In this document: piece by piece, positions 16,594 to 25,278 of the stretch
How the letters are laid out: the number at the start of each line of letters is the position of its first letter
How positions within the stretch are numbered: the first letter of the stretch is position 1
Assembly: GCA_026225395.1 (NCBI GenBank)
Contig: JAMFSR010000010.1
Coordinates: 1 to 64,000 of the forward strand
Direction of reading: 5' to 3'
Length of the DNA stretch: 64,000 bases
Origin: Granulicella sapmiensis
Lineage (GTDB): Bacteria; Acidobacteriota; Terriglobia; Terriglobales; Acidobacteriaceae
Notes under the pieces: model-generated
The model's input: only the letters and a program-made list of their open reading frames with translations
What the model was told of the DNA's origin: nothing
The model's database searches: none
Translations under genes and position numbers: made by a program

Positions 16594-17250
16594 TTAATTC
16601 TGCAGCGGCAGCGTTTGCGTATTGTCATTCTGCAGATCCGTCACGCGGACGCTGTTGTTCGAAATGCTGACAATCTTGTACTTCCGCGCGACGATATCCC
16701 CCTCAGCCGCCAGGTACACATCCTCACCCTGCAACAGAAACGCCTGCATCTTTCCCGCGCCACGCTTCGCCGTGCCAAAGAACTTCAGGTTGATCGGCGG
16801 GGGCGGAGGTGGGCCCTGTGGAACCGGCGGAGGCGGTGGAAGCACCGGCCCGGTCCTCACCGGAGCGATCGGCTTCTTGATCGCAACCACCGGCGGCGTA
16901 TAGACAGCCGAGAAAATATTCCGCCCCGTACCCGAGTACACCAGGCTCTCGGTCCGCAGCATCGCCGCTTCATCCAGCGTCGGGTCAAGGCTCGACGAAG
17001 TCGACGCCATCTTCACCGCAGCCACTCCCGGCGCATTGCCGGCCAGCGTGGACGAACCCGCATTGCCGTTCGAGGCTCCCGCAGCCGCCCTGTTCGTTGG
17101 CACCGTCGCAACCACCGGAGCCGCAGCCGGTGGCGGTGTGCTCGGGCCACCAAACAGCATGTTGTACATGTACACCAGACAGATCAACGCCACCATTCCG
17201 AGCGCGCCCGCAATGATCGTCTTCTTGCGATTCTCAGAGCCCGGCTTCAT
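16594..17250 (-). CDS. pilP: Type IV pilus inner-membrane lipoprotein-like protein, PilP-like
   Basis: The 218-residue protein has an N-terminal membrane anchor (KKTIIAGALGMVALICLVYMYNML), a Pro/Ala/Ser-rich linker with a PPPPP tract, and a C-terminal PilP/GspC-like domain (LKFFGTAKRGAGKMQAFLLQG, DVYLAAEGDIVARKYKIVSI). PilP connects the PilNO inner-membrane complex to the secretin. Its anchor lacks a lipobox Cys, so it is a transmembrane rather than a lipid anchor, as in GspC. The ATG overlaps the pilO stop (ATGA). Placement after pilM, pilN and pilO supports the call. Confidence 0.85.
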   Translation of the reverse strand: MKPGSENRKKTIIAGALGMVALICLVYMYNMLFGGPSTPPPAAAPVVATVPTNRAAAGASNGNAGSSTLAGNAPGVAAVKMASTSSSLDPTLDEAAMLRTESLVYSGTGRNIFSAVYTPPVVAIKKPIAPVRTGPVLPPPPPVPQGPPPPPPINLKFFGTAKRGAGKMQAFLLQGEDVYLAAEGDIVARKYKIVSISNNSVRVTDLQNDNTQTLPLQN

Positions 17251-17930
17251 GGCTTCGCTCCTGTCGCATCCGCTGCATCGGCCGTCGGCAGCGAGTCGCT
17301 CAGCTCATCGCCATGCGGCGCCCGCAGATACGTGGTCAAACGAATCCGCAGATTCACCTGTCCCGTCTGCTGCCCGGTCAGGTTGATTCCGTTGATCACA
17401 AAAAACATCTTGTCGCGCTCGGTCGCATTCAGGAACAGCACCACCGGCCGGTAGTCTCCTGCGATGCTCGCATCCATGTGGACTTCGTTCAGCGCATTTT
17501 CGCCCGAAAGCACCGGGTTCTGCGAGTACTGCACGCGCGCCAGCCGCACGCCCGCTTTCTTGGTCAGCACACCCAGCTCCGCCGCCACCTGCGAGTACGC
17601 ATACGGCAGCCGCTGCGCATAAAACTTGTCCGCGGCCTTGGTCGAATCCACGAGCTTCACATCCAGCCCACGCAACGGCTTCGCGGCAACCTCCGCCGCC
17701 TTCAACTCAATCCGCTGCTGGTCGACCGCATCCTGGTTGCGCGAGTTCAGCGCCTGCCCCACGAAGATGAGATGCACGATCAGATACAGCACAAGCACAC
17801 CCAGCGCGGCCACACCCGCAAAGTGCAGGTTCATAGCAGTCAACAGAGCGCGCGCCTGCGCCGTAAGCCGAGGCACGCGTCGCAGCATGGAAGAACTATT
17901 CGGAGGAGGAACGACCGCGGTAGAGCTCAC
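17247..17930 (-). CDS. pilO: Type IV pilus assembly protein PilO
   Basis: The protein (227 aa) has an N-terminal cytoplasmic stretch, one transmembrane helix (FAGVAALGVLVLYLIVHLIFVG), a coiled-coil stem and a periplasmic ferredoxin-like domain (YAYSQVAAELGVLTKKAGVRL, YRPVVLFLNATERDKMFFVI). PilO forms a heterodimer with PilN in the inner membrane. Four-base overlap with pilN and with pilP indicates one operon. The gene order and fold leave little doubt, though the sequence itself is divergent. Confidence 0.88.
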   Translation of the reverse strand: MSSTAVVPPPNSSSMLRRVPRLTAQARALLTAMNLHFAGVAALGVLVLYLIVHLIFVGQALNSRNQDAVDQQRIELKAAEVAAKPLRGLDVKLVDSTKAADKFYAQRLPYAYSQVAAELGVLTKKAGVRLARVQYSQNPVLSGENALNEVHMDASIAGDYRPVVLFLNATERDKMFFVINGINLTGQQTGQVNLRIRLTTYLRAPHGDELSDSLPTADAADATGAKP

Positions 17931-18703
17931 AGCGCACCTCCATGTCCCGCAGGATTCGCAACCGGCCGCGCCGACGGCACGAACGGCTTCAACACAATGC
18001 CATCATGCGGCCCCGGCTTCACAGCACGCGGCTTCACCACTTCCCCGCCCGGCGTCTTCGCCTTGGCCGGTCCCGTATCTTCACTCTTCGCCTTCACAAA
18101 GGCCACACCCGCAGGCAAAGGGTTATAGTTCGCCAGGATTTCAAACTCCACGCCCGGCGTCACACCCGGAACCGGCTGCGCGCTCGTTCCTTCCTTCGCC
18201 TGCGAGTTCTCGCTGTTGATATGCGGCCCCAGGAACCGCTTCGACCGCTCCAGGTTCCGCACCAGCTGCACAGCCTTGTCGCGATCGCCCGACACCCGCA
18301 GATGAATAATCACATCGCCTTCCAGGTTGATCTGCGGTTCAATCGAAGTCACCTGCACGCCCACCGGCAGTACAGTTTCCAGATCCATCATCACAGCGGT
18401 CCACGAAAAACTCTTGCGCAGAAAGAGCTGATTCAAAAAGTGCGACCGGTCCAGCACCGCCGCATTCGCCGGTTGCCGCATCCGACGCTCATTGTTGACC
18501 TTCTCGTTCTGTGCCGCCGCCGTCCGCGCCTTCAACGCGTCCATCTGCGCCTGTGCCGCATTCAGCTTCTTCTGCATCGAATGCGTTACGACCAACAGCA
18601 CAATCGCCGCCACCGCCAGCGCGCCCATAATAATGCGCAGACGAGCAAAGAACGGCCTCAGCTCAACAAACGGCCTTGTCGCGAGATTGACGGAGATACG
18701 CAT
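17927..18703 (-). CDS. pilN: Type IV pilus assembly protein PilN
   Basis: The N-terminus MRISVNLATRPF is the conserved PilN motif (NLAT/NLLP type) that docks on PilM. It is followed by a transmembrane helix (MGALAVAAIVLLVVTHSM), a coiled-coil segment (AQAQMDALKARTAAAQNEK) and a periplasmic domain (VQVTSIEPQINLEGDVIIHLRV). The length of 258 residues exceeds the common ~190, because of a Pro/Lys-rich tail. It starts directly after the pilM stop and overlaps pilO by four bases. Part of the inner-membrane alignment complex of the pilus. Confidence 0.9.
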   Translation of the reverse strand: MRISVNLATRPFVELRPFFARLRIIMGALAVAAIVLLVVTHSMQKKLNAAQAQMDALKARTAAAQNEKVNNERRMRQPANAAVLDRSHFLNQLFLRKSFSWTAVMMDLETVLPVGVQVTSIEPQINLEGDVIIHLRVSGDRDKAVQLVRNLERSKRFLGPHINSENSQAKEGTSAQPVPGVTPGVEFEILANYNPLPAGVAFVKAKSEDTGPAKAKTPGGEVVKPRAVKPGPHDGIVLKPFVPSARPVANPAGHGGAL

Positions 18704-19918
18704 CTATCCGTGCAGCGCCCCCAGCACACCCGACAACCACCCGCGCGGCACCGACGTCGCGTCCGCAAGCAGAGCCTCACTCTGCACCAGCTCACGAACC
18801 TTCAGCCCATCGGCCTGCGCCAAACCATGCTCCGTCAAAATCCGGTTCAACTCCACCGCACCCAGCGGGCCTGCGCTCAGAATCCGTTCCGGCGCCACCA
18901 CCAGTGTGTCTTCAAAGTAAGCCACGGCGACGCTCACTGCCTGCGCAATCTCTTCTCCCAGCAGCGGCGCCTGCTGGTTGCTGAACGAAGGCTCTTCCCG
19001 CCGGCCACCTGAAGCCATGGCATCGCTCAACGCAACGGGCGGCACCGCCAGCGCGGTAATGCTCGCCGCGCCCTGCACGGCGGCCTCGCCTTCCACGCGG
19101 TCCGCATACGGATTTCGCCCATGCTCCGGCAGCGCTTCCTGCGCCGCCCACTCGCCGGCCGTATCGTCCGCACTCACCAGGGGAAGCACCATCGAAGGCA
19201 ATGCCGCCGAAGGCGTATCAAATAGCGCCGGAGGCAGGTTCGCCGGCGTCCCCGTCGGCTGCACCTGCAGGTCGACGCTGCGGTGCAGCATCAAGATCCC
19301 GCCACGCACAATCGCCGCCGTCACACCCAGCACATTCGCATTGATCAGCAGTGCCGGATCTTCGTCCATCGCAGCCAGCGCCGCCAGCGTGCTCGGAACC
19401 ACCGCACCCGGCTCATACCCTGCTTCACGCGCGGCTGTCTCATACTCACTCAGCACATCCCGAGGGATCGCCACGGCCAGCACCCGCACAATGCTCTTGT
19501 TGGTGCTCATCACCTGGAACGTCACCATCGCATCGTCGGCATCGAACGGCAGCATCTTCTTCAGCCGGAAGCGCACAATCGGCAGCGCCTCGGTCAACTT
19601 CGTCGGCAGCGAATCAAAGTCCAGCAGCAGCACCCGAACCGCGGCGTCGGGGATCACCAGCGTAATGTCCGCGTCGCGCGAGTTCGCCTTCATCCCGACG
19701 CTTTCGAGCGTCTTCCGCACCGCCGCCGCCACGGCCACGCGATCCGTCACATTGCCCGGCTTTAACCCGGGAACCACCGCACCCGCCACCAGCTCCACAC
19801 GCGACACCGCCGCCAATGGGCTACCGGCGGCGTCCGATCGCGCCGCAACCACGCCCTGCGTCGAGATGTCACAGGCCACGCGAGGACGCGTACCCGATGC
19901 TTTGGGAAGAAGGTTCAT
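18704..19918 (-). CDS. pilM: Type IV pilus assembly protein PilM (actin-like ATPase)
   Basis: The product has the PilM layout: VACDISTQGVVAARS near the N-terminus, TLVIPDAAVRVLLLDFDSLP, VRFRLKKMLPFDADDAMVTFQ, AREAGYEPGAVVPSTLAALA and a late VAVAYFEDTLVVAPERILSAG segment. PilM is a cytoplasmic, actin-folded ring protein that links the motor ATPase with PilN. The 404 residues include a low-complexity insertion (~215-290). The stop immediately precedes pilN. Together with pilB 115 bases upstream, the order is the typical pilMNO(P) operon. Confidence 0.88.
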   Translation of the reverse strand: MNLLPKASGTRPRVACDISTQGVVAARSDAAGSPLAAVSRVELVAGAVVPGLKPGNVTDRVAVAAAVRKTLESVGMKANSRDADITLVIPDAAVRVLLLDFDSLPTKLTEALPIVRFRLKKMLPFDADDAMVTFQVMSTNKSIVRVLAVAIPRDVLSEYETAAREAGYEPGAVVPSTLAALAAMDEDPALLINANVLGVTAAIVRGGILMLHRSVDLQVQPTGTPANLPPALFDTPSAALPSMVLPLVSADDTAGEWAAQEALPEHGRNPYADRVEGEAAVQGAASITALAVPPVALSDAMASGGRREEPSFSNQQAPLLGEEIAQAVSVAVAYFEDTLVVAPERILSAGPLGAVELNRILTEHGLAQADGLKVRELVQSEALLADATSVPRGWLSGVLGALHG

Positions 19919-20033
19919 GAAGCTCTATCTAGATTACCTTGCAGCGCGGATTGTTGGTGGCGCTTGGGGTTGGACGCTTTTGAAGACACGGGGTTTAGCC
20001 GAATTCGAAACAATTCCTGCCCAAGGTCGAAAC

Positions 20034-21668
20034 CTACCGCCCCGTCTCAATAAACGTCACCTTATTGATCTCTTTCAGCGTCGTAATCCCATCCCTAACC
20101 CGCTCCAGCGCCGAATCCCGCAAGAAGTTCATGCCCTTCGCCTTGGCCTTCTTCCGGATCTCCGATCCCGGCCGCTTCTCCAGCAGCATCTCGCGAATCT
20201 CATCGTCCAGCTCGAGGAGCTCATGAATCGCCGACCTTCCGCGATACCCGGTCCCGCCGCACTCAATGCAGCCAGTCCCTTCCTTGAACGCCAGGTCACG
20301 CCAGTCAGCCGGAATCAGCCCGTTCTCAACCAGCTCCGCATCGCTGTAATGCACGTCCCGTACGCAGAACTCGCAAACCTGCCGCACCAGCCGCTGCGCC
20401 AGAATGCAGTTCAACGCCGACACAAAGTTGTACGGCTCAACACCCATGTTCAAAAAGCGCCCCAGCACATCGACCACGTTGTTCGCGTGGACGGTCGTGA
20501 ACACAAGATGCCCCGTCAGCGCCGAGTTGATCGCAATCTGCGCCGTCTCCGCATCACGGATTTCGCCAACCAGAATCTTGTCCGGATCATGACGCAGAAT
20601 CGAACGCAGCCCGCGTGCAAATGTTAATCCTTTTTTCTCATTCACCGGGATCTGCGTGATCCCGCGAATCTGATACTCGACCGGGTCTTCAATCGTGATG
20701 ATCTTGTCTTCTTCCGACTTGATCTCGTTCAGCGCCGCATACAAGGTCGTCGTCTTACCGGAACCCGTCGGCCCCGTCACGAGCACCATGCCGTACGGCT
20801 CCTTGATGTACCGCCGAAACCGAGTCAGGTCTTTCTCGGCAAACCCCACCACGTCCAGCGACAGCTTCTTGAACTTCTCCGACATCGACTCTTTATCGAG
20901 CACACGAAGCACCGCATTCTCGCCATGCACCGTGGGCATAATGCTCACACGGAAATCGATCAGTCGTCCCTTATACCGCACCCGGAAACGACCATCCTGC
21001 GGCACGCGCCGCTCGGCAATATCGAGCTCGCTCATGATCTTGATACGCGAAAGAATCGTCTGATGATGCTCGCGTGCGATCGGCGCCATCGCCTGCTGCA
21101 GCACACCATCGATGCGGTACTTCACCAGCAACGAGTCGTCGAACGTCTCCAGATGAATATCCGACGCGCGCCGCTCGAGCGCCGTAAAGATCGTCGTATC
21201 GACTAACCGGATGATCGGCGAAATATCATCATCCGCCGTCAGCTTCTCAATCGAAATATTCTCGTCCGCGTTCTCCTCCGACGACAACACATCGAACGCC
21301 AGCCCCTCACTCGCTTCATCGAGCACACGCTGCGACTGCTCGGTCTTCTTCAACAAATCCGTAATCTGCGACAGCGTAGCCACACGCGTCACAATCCGCG
21401 TTCCCAGCAGGCCGGAGATCTCGTCGATCACCATTAGCTTCGACGGGTCCGAAACCGCAATCGCCAGCCTGCCTTCACTCTGCTCCAGCGGCACAAAGTT
21501 GTACCGGAACATCATGTCCACCGGCACGGACTTGAACAGCTCATGCTGGATCTTGAAGTTCTTCAGGTCGACAAACTCAGCGTGATACCGCCGCGCCAGC
21601 ATCTGCGCACGCTCAGCCTCGTTGAGTGAATCGTTAGCGTAAGGAACTGCAACCGGAATAGTGGCCAT
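20034..21668 (-). CDS. pilB: Type IV pilus/T2SS assembly ATPase, PilB/GspE
   Basis: The 544-residue enzyme has an N-terminal MshEN-like domain (about 1-120) and a AAA-like motor domain. Walker A is TGPTGSGKTTT (298-308), the Asp box is IITIEDPVEYQI, and Walker B is ILVGEIRDAETA (365-376). A zinc-binding cluster is C432-x2-C435 and C467-x2-C470 near the C-terminus. It powers pilin polymerisation from the cytoplasm. The reading frame is intact and of normal length. Between this gene and pilC lies an inserted toxin-antitoxin pair. Confidence 0.95.
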   Translation of the reverse strand: MATIPVAVPYANDSLNEAERAQMLARRYHAEFVDLKNFKIQHELFKSVPVDMMFRYNFVPLEQSEGRLAIAVSDPSKLMVIDEISGLLGTRIVTRVATLSQITDLLKKTEQSQRVLDEASEGLAFDVLSSEENADENISIEKLTADDDISPIIRLVDTTIFTALERRASDIHLETFDDSLLVKYRIDGVLQQAMAPIAREHHQTILSRIKIMSELDIAERRVPQDGRFRVRYKGRLIDFRVSIMPTVHGENAVLRVLDKESMSEKFKKLSLDVVGFAEKDLTRFRRYIKEPYGMVLVTGPTGSGKTTTLYAALNEIKSEEDKIITIEDPVEYQIRGITQIPVNEKKGLTFARGLRSILRHDPDKILVGEIRDAETAQIAINSALTGHLVFTTVHANNVVDVLGRFLNMGVEPYNFVSALNCILAQRLVRQVCEFCVRDVHYSDAELVENGLIPADWRDLAFKEGTGCIECGGTGYRGRSAIHELLELDDEIREMLLEKRPGSEIRKKAKAKGMNFLRDSALERVRDGITTLKEINKVTFIETGR

Positions 21669-21698
21669 AGGGGTGAGACTCCGTGATTCTCTTTCGGT

Positions 21699-22091
21699 TT
21701 ACCAAATGCACCGTACTTCGCCTGACGATCGAATTCCTGCATCCTTGGTCACCAGCTCCAAACCGTGAGCCAATGCCGTTGCCCCAATCAAGCGATCGGT
21801 TGGGTTCCTTGGATAGTTTTGCGAAAACGATACGGACCGCTCAGCGATGGTACCCGTAATCGGAAGGACGATGAAGACCGACTCCATGTAACGCAAATAC
21901 TCCGCGAGGGTACTTGGAAGCCGAAATCCTCCCTTAGCCGAAATCATAGCGACTTCCCACAAGCTCGGGCCGGCGATTCCTACACCGCCCCCGTCGCGGC
22001 TGGCATCTCGAATCGCTGTTGCTGCTTTGGGCGAAAGCTGCTGCTTATCCGTTGTCATCCAGATCGCAACATGTGTGTCGAGAAGAATCAC
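21699..22091 (-). CDS. vapC: PIN-domain toxin of a Phd/VapC module
   Basis: The 130-residue protein begins ILLDTHVAIWM. Its acidic set is Asp5, Glu46 (GPSLWEVAMIS), Asp99 (NPTDRLIGATA) and Asp117 (LVTKDAG), as expected for an active PIN ribonuclease. I place the start at GTG 22091 because this overlaps the antitoxin stop by four bases (GTGA) and gives the standard LLDTH N-terminus; the frame is open further, but that part would read through the antitoxin. It is inserted between pilC and pilB in the same orientation and is AT-richer than the pilus genes. Confidence 0.9.
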   Translation of the reverse strand: MILLDTHVAIWMTTDKQQLSPKAATAIRDASRDGGGVGIAGPSLWEVAMISAKGGFRLPSTLAEYLRYMESVFIVLPITGTIAERSVSFSQNYPRNPTDRLIGATALAHGLELVTKDAGIRSSGEVRCIW

Positions 22092-22351
22092 TTCAGTTGC
22101 TCCAAAGCTTCTCCTTCGAAAACATCCCACTCATCATCGGTATAGGGCGAAGACACAATATCTCCGAGGATCTCAATCTTGCCAAAGTAAAAGGCGTCCA
22201 ATGGATCATCGCCTTCTTTGAGATCAAGCGGCACCAACTTCGCGACTGGCTTGCCGTTCTTCGTCACCAGCACAGGCTCCCGCTTCGCCTGAACCTCATC
22301 CATCACAGCAAGGCATGTCGCTTTGAATTGACCTGCAGGCATTGTTCTCAT
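22088..22351 (-). CDS. Phd/YefM-type antitoxin
   Basis: The 87-residue protein has the Phd/YefM N-terminal pattern (MPAGQFKATCLAVMDEVQAKREPVLVTKNGKPVAKLVPL), which folds as a dimeric DNA-binding platform. It is followed by an acidic toxin-binding tail (GDIVSSPYTDDEWDVFEGEALEQLK). GGAGG lies five bases before ATG 22351. The tandem operator at 22361-22388 lies right upstream, so autorepression is likely. The toxin start overlaps its stop. Partner of the PIN protein. Confidence 0.9.
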   Translation of the reverse strand: MRTMPAGQFKATCLAVMDEVQAKREPVLVTKNGKPVAKLVPLDLKEGDDPLDAFYFGKIEILGDIVSSPYTDDEWDVFEGEALEQLK

Positions 22352-22360
22352 ACAACCTCC

Positions 22361-22388
22361 ATGACTATAGTCATCATACTATAGTCAT
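22361..22388. promoter_or_regulatory. Tandem palindromic operator of the Phd/PIN module
   Basis: ATGACTATAGTCAT (22361-22374) is a perfect 14-bp palindrome. Its half ACTATAGTCAT recurs at 22378-22388, giving an exact 11-base direct repeat (22364-22374 and 22378-22388) spaced 14 bases apart. It lies 9-37 bases before the antitoxin start. Phd/YefM-type repressors bind such repeats cooperatively. TATAGT-like -10 sequences lie inside. Confidence 0.75.
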
Positions 22389-22393
22389 AGCAT

Positions 22394-23587
22394 TTACTGC
22401 CCAGTCCCATTCAAACTAAAGATCGGCAGATACAGCGCGATCAGAATGACGACGACCACCACGCCCATTACCACCATGATCGCCGGCTCAATCAAGCTCA
22501 TAATTGCCGCCAGCGACGTCTGCACATCTTCCTCAAAGAACTCCGCCACCGAGTTCAGCATCTGCGGCAGCGCGCCCGTGCTTTCGCCAACCTCGATCAT
22601 CTCGATCGAAAGCTCCGGAAACACCTTCGTCGCCTCCAGGCTCACGGCCAGCCCCTTGCCCTCGCGCACCGTCTCCACGGAGCTGTAAACCGCCTTCGCA
22701 ATCTGCCGCGAATCAATCGAGCGCGCCGCCGTTTCGAGGCTCGGCACCAGCGGCAAGCCGCCCGTTAGCAGCGTCGAAAGCGTCCGCGAAAACAGCCCCA
22801 CTTGGTACCGTACCCAAACGCTTCCCACCAGCGGCAGACTCACACGAATCTTGTCGATCGTCGTCGCTCCGCCCTCGGTTTTGCTCCAGCGATAGAGCCC
22901 GTAAATCATCAACCCGACGACCGGCGCGATATAAAGCCCATACTTCTGCGCGTCCTGGCCCACCGCCAGAAGGATCATCGTCAACTTCGGCAGCTGGGTG
23001 CCGAGCTGGTCATAGAGCTGCGCGAAGCGCGGCACCACAAACGTAATCAGGAAGATAAACAACCCGATCACCATCACGATCAAAATCGCAGGGTAGATCA
23101 AGCTCGCCGTCAGCTTCTTGCGGAACGTCAGCGACACCCGCTGGAACTCCAGAAACCGCTGCAACACTTCTTCCAGATTTCCCGACCGCTCGCCGGCCAG
23201 CAGCGTTGTGGTGTACACCAGCGGAAAACTCCCTTGTGCCTCAAACGCCGACGAGATCGATTCGCCCGTCTTGATCCTCCCGGTCACATCCTCAAGCTGC
23301 GCCCTGAAGTTCATATCCTTCTGCCGCTTCGACAGCAGGTCAAGCGAACTCAAAATCGGCAGACCCGCCCGGATCAGCGTCAAAAACTGCTGATTGAACA
23401 CCAGAAACGGCGCCAGCTTCACCTTCTTCTTCGTCGAGCTCCCCAGCGACGACCGCGCCTTCACCGAATAAACCAGGTACCCCGCCTGCGTAAACCGCGC
23501 TCGCAGCTCCTCGGCCGTCGCCGCGGCATGGGTCTGCTCCTGCACACGGCCACGTTCATCGGCGAGTTTTACAGTGAACTCAGTCAT
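22394..23587 (-). CDS. pilC: Type IV pilus inner-membrane platform protein PilC/GspF
   Basis: The 397-residue protein has the duplicated GspF domain. N-terminal half: FNQQFLTLIRAGLPILSSLDLL, SISSAFEAQGSFPLVYTTTL, GERSGNLEEVLQRF. C-terminal half: FSRTLSTLLTGGLPLVPSLETA, VFPELSIEMIEVGESTGALPQML. There are three transmembrane helices (~170-195, 210-235 and the last 25 residues, MVVMGVVVVVILIALYLPIFSL). PilC anchors the motor ATPases under the pilus. The AT-rich toxin-antitoxin pair separates it from pilB. Length and motifs are normal. Confidence 0.95.
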   Translation of the reverse strand: MTEFTVKLADERGRVQEQTHAAATAEELRARFTQAGYLVYSVKARSSLGSSTKKKVKLAPFLVFNQQFLTLIRAGLPILSSLDLLSKRQKDMNFRAQLEDVTGRIKTGESISSAFEAQGSFPLVYTTTLLAGERSGNLEEVLQRFLEFQRVSLTFRKKLTASLIYPAILIVMVIGLFIFLITFVVPRFAQLYDQLGTQLPKLTMILLAVGQDAQKYGLYIAPVVGLMIYGLYRWSKTEGGATTIDKIRVSLPLVGSVWVRYQVGLFSRTLSTLLTGGLPLVPSLETAARSIDSRQIAKAVYSSVETVREGKGLAVSLEATKVFPELSIEMIEVGESTGALPQMLNSVAEFFEEDVQTSLAAIMSLIEPAIMVVMGVVVVVILIALYLPIFSLNGTGQ

Positions 23588-23897
23588 TGTCCGGCGAAAA
23601 CTCTCAATTCGAGGGCTGTCTCCATCTTAGACGCTCACCGCAAACTTTCGTCGATACCGGCTCGCCGGCTTATTCCGATATCGACAAACCGAGATTCGAA
23701 TGACGAGTAATGCGATTGTGTTTACTAATACTGGCCTCTGTCCCAAGCTCAATGAGTGCATTGGCCTGTTGTCGCCAATCAAGCCCGAACAGGTAAACAG
23801 AAGCCGACTCTATCACGAGTGATCAGTCATCTTCTCGTTCGCGTCTGAACCATCAAGAAGTTCGAGCTCGGAAAGTGAGCCTAGAAACAACTCGTGT
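23588..23897. other. Gene-free stretch between pilC and an alpha/beta hydrolase
   Basis: No supported ORF, terminator or repeat was found. One short inverted repeat (ATCAC-GA-GTGAT, 23814-23825) is visible. The pilC promoter should lie at its left side, but I see no strong -35/-10 pair. Confidence 0.35.
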
Positions 23898-24917
23898 TCA
23901 ATCCAGGAGGTGCTTCCGAAAGAAAGCAGCCACGTCCTCATTGAATGTCCTGTGAAAAGTGACTCTGTCAAAGCCAGGTGGATCGACGCAAACAATCGTG
24001 TGGTTGGCTGATTTGGCTTCTTCGGAACAGGGACAATCAAATGACAGATGAGTCGCGGCGACAGCCAGGTGAAATTCAGGCTTTTCTGGAAGATTCATTG
24101 CTACGGCAGATACTTCCTGAGGTCTTACTCCCATGCCACCCAGCTCCGAACTCCATAATTGAATCGGAACATGAACGTTCTTCAAACTCGACTTGTCCGG
24201 AAAGAAGTCGACAGGATCTGCGATGACATAGGCCGATATGCGTGGTTCGTACCCTGAAGCGTGGGTCGGCACCTTGTGATCCTGGATCTGAGCACACATA
24301 TGCACAATTGGAGGACACTGGAGTACAAGTGTATTGAAGTCAGGCGTTCCTCCTGCCAGAACAAGTCCCGTGTAGCCGCCGCGAGAAAACCCGAAAAAGC
24401 CGATGTGACGCAGATTGATATCGACGCCAGCGAGTGGATGATACTCAAGAAAATCAATCGTGCGCTTAATATCAATGGGTCTAACGAGAAAGGCTGAAAT
24501 ATCGTCTGCTGATTTCCCGCCGATATCGAGGGTGGAATCCTGCGAATGATTGATAGCTACAACGGCAAAGCCAGCATCAGCCAAAAACTCTGCCGTATCG
24601 AAGTGGCTATATCTGTCCTCGAACATTCCATGAGAGATCACGATGAGCGGAAGTCTCTTCCGCGTCACCGGACAATTCTCGATCACATGCATTGTTGTTG
24701 GAATCCCGCTGCGGTCCACAATAATTGCCGGTGCTGAACTTCCACATGGTGTCCAAAGCTCCGCTAGAAGTTTCGGTCCATTGCCGTCTGCGGGAATTAC
24801 TATGTGTCGGATACCTGCTGCCTCAGCGATCTTTGGCAGCAACGCCATCACAATAAGTAGCGAAACACCCACCCAGCCGAAATACAGTCGTTTCAATGAA
24901 CCCAATTTATAAGTCAC
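23898..24917 (-). CDS. Alpha/beta hydrolase (PET-hydrolase/dienelactone-type), exported
   Basis: The product has a signal peptide (LKRLYFGWVGVSLLIVMALLPKIAEA) and a hydrolase fold: LPLIVISHGMFEDRYSHFDTAE (oxyanion hole), GFAVVAINHSQDST, then the nucleophile elbow FFGFSRGGYTGL. Acidic residues such as Asp in YVIADPVDFFP and His in VAATHLSFDCPC could complete the triad. Substrate unknown. I choose GTG 24917, where GGGAGG is 3-4 bases upstream and the signal peptide starts correctly; ATG 24977 and ATG 24956 are in-frame alternatives adding 20 or 13 residues. A perfect 7-bp hairpin (24931-24947) precedes that ribosome site. AT-richer than adjacent genes. Confidence 0.78.
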   Translation of the reverse strand: MTYKLGSLKRLYFGWVGVSLLIVMALLPKIAEAAGIRHIVIPADGNGPKLLAELWTPCGSSAPAIIVDRSGIPTTMHVIENCPVTRKRLPLIVISHGMFEDRYSHFDTAEFLADAGFAVVAINHSQDSTLDIGGKSADDISAFLVRPIDIKRTIDFLEYHPLAGVDINLRHIGFFGFSRGGYTGLVLAGGTPDFNTLVLQCPPIVHMCAQIQDHKVPTHASGYEPRISAYVIADPVDFFPDKSSLKNVHVPIQLWSSELGGMGVRPQEVSAVAMNLPEKPEFHLAVAATHLSFDCPCSEEAKSANHTIVCVDPPGFDRVTFHRTFNEDVAAFFRKHLLD

Positions 24918-25278
24918 GGCCCTCCCGACCAGCGGGACGCTCCCGCTATGGCTCATCCTCACTAGACTCAACAACATTTTTCTTCACGGCTTTTCACACT
25001 GATCATCATATCTTTGCCGCACCAACGAGATCGGTTCTTCCCGCCCCCCAAAGCTATTTTAATTCGGCCTTTTCCTTGTTTGCGCGGCTTACTGAAAGAC
25101 GGCACCGCAGGTTAGTCCTCATTAACGCGCTTCTCGTCACTGAGCAGTTCAGCAATCTCTGTTGATGCCAAATCGTCATTGCACACATCTACCCGGATTA
25201 GTACGACAAGTCGGTTTGTCGTCACGAACTACTTGCATCCGTACGTTCTCGGAATCCACAAGCTTCCCAATCCGAGAC
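24918..25278. other. Gene-free stretch with two short hairpins
   Basis: No supported gene. AGCGGGA-CGC-TCCCGCT (24931-24947) lies before the hydrolase start and ACGACAA-GTCGGT-TTGTCGT (25203-25222) lies downstream of rpsA. The second could be a weak terminator of rpsA on the minus strand, although no T tract follows. Confidence 0.35.

Noticed and set aside
23813..24040. 75-codon minus-strand frame at the hydrolase 3' end
   Set aside because: Overlaps the hydrolase frame in another phase and has no start signal or conserved motif.
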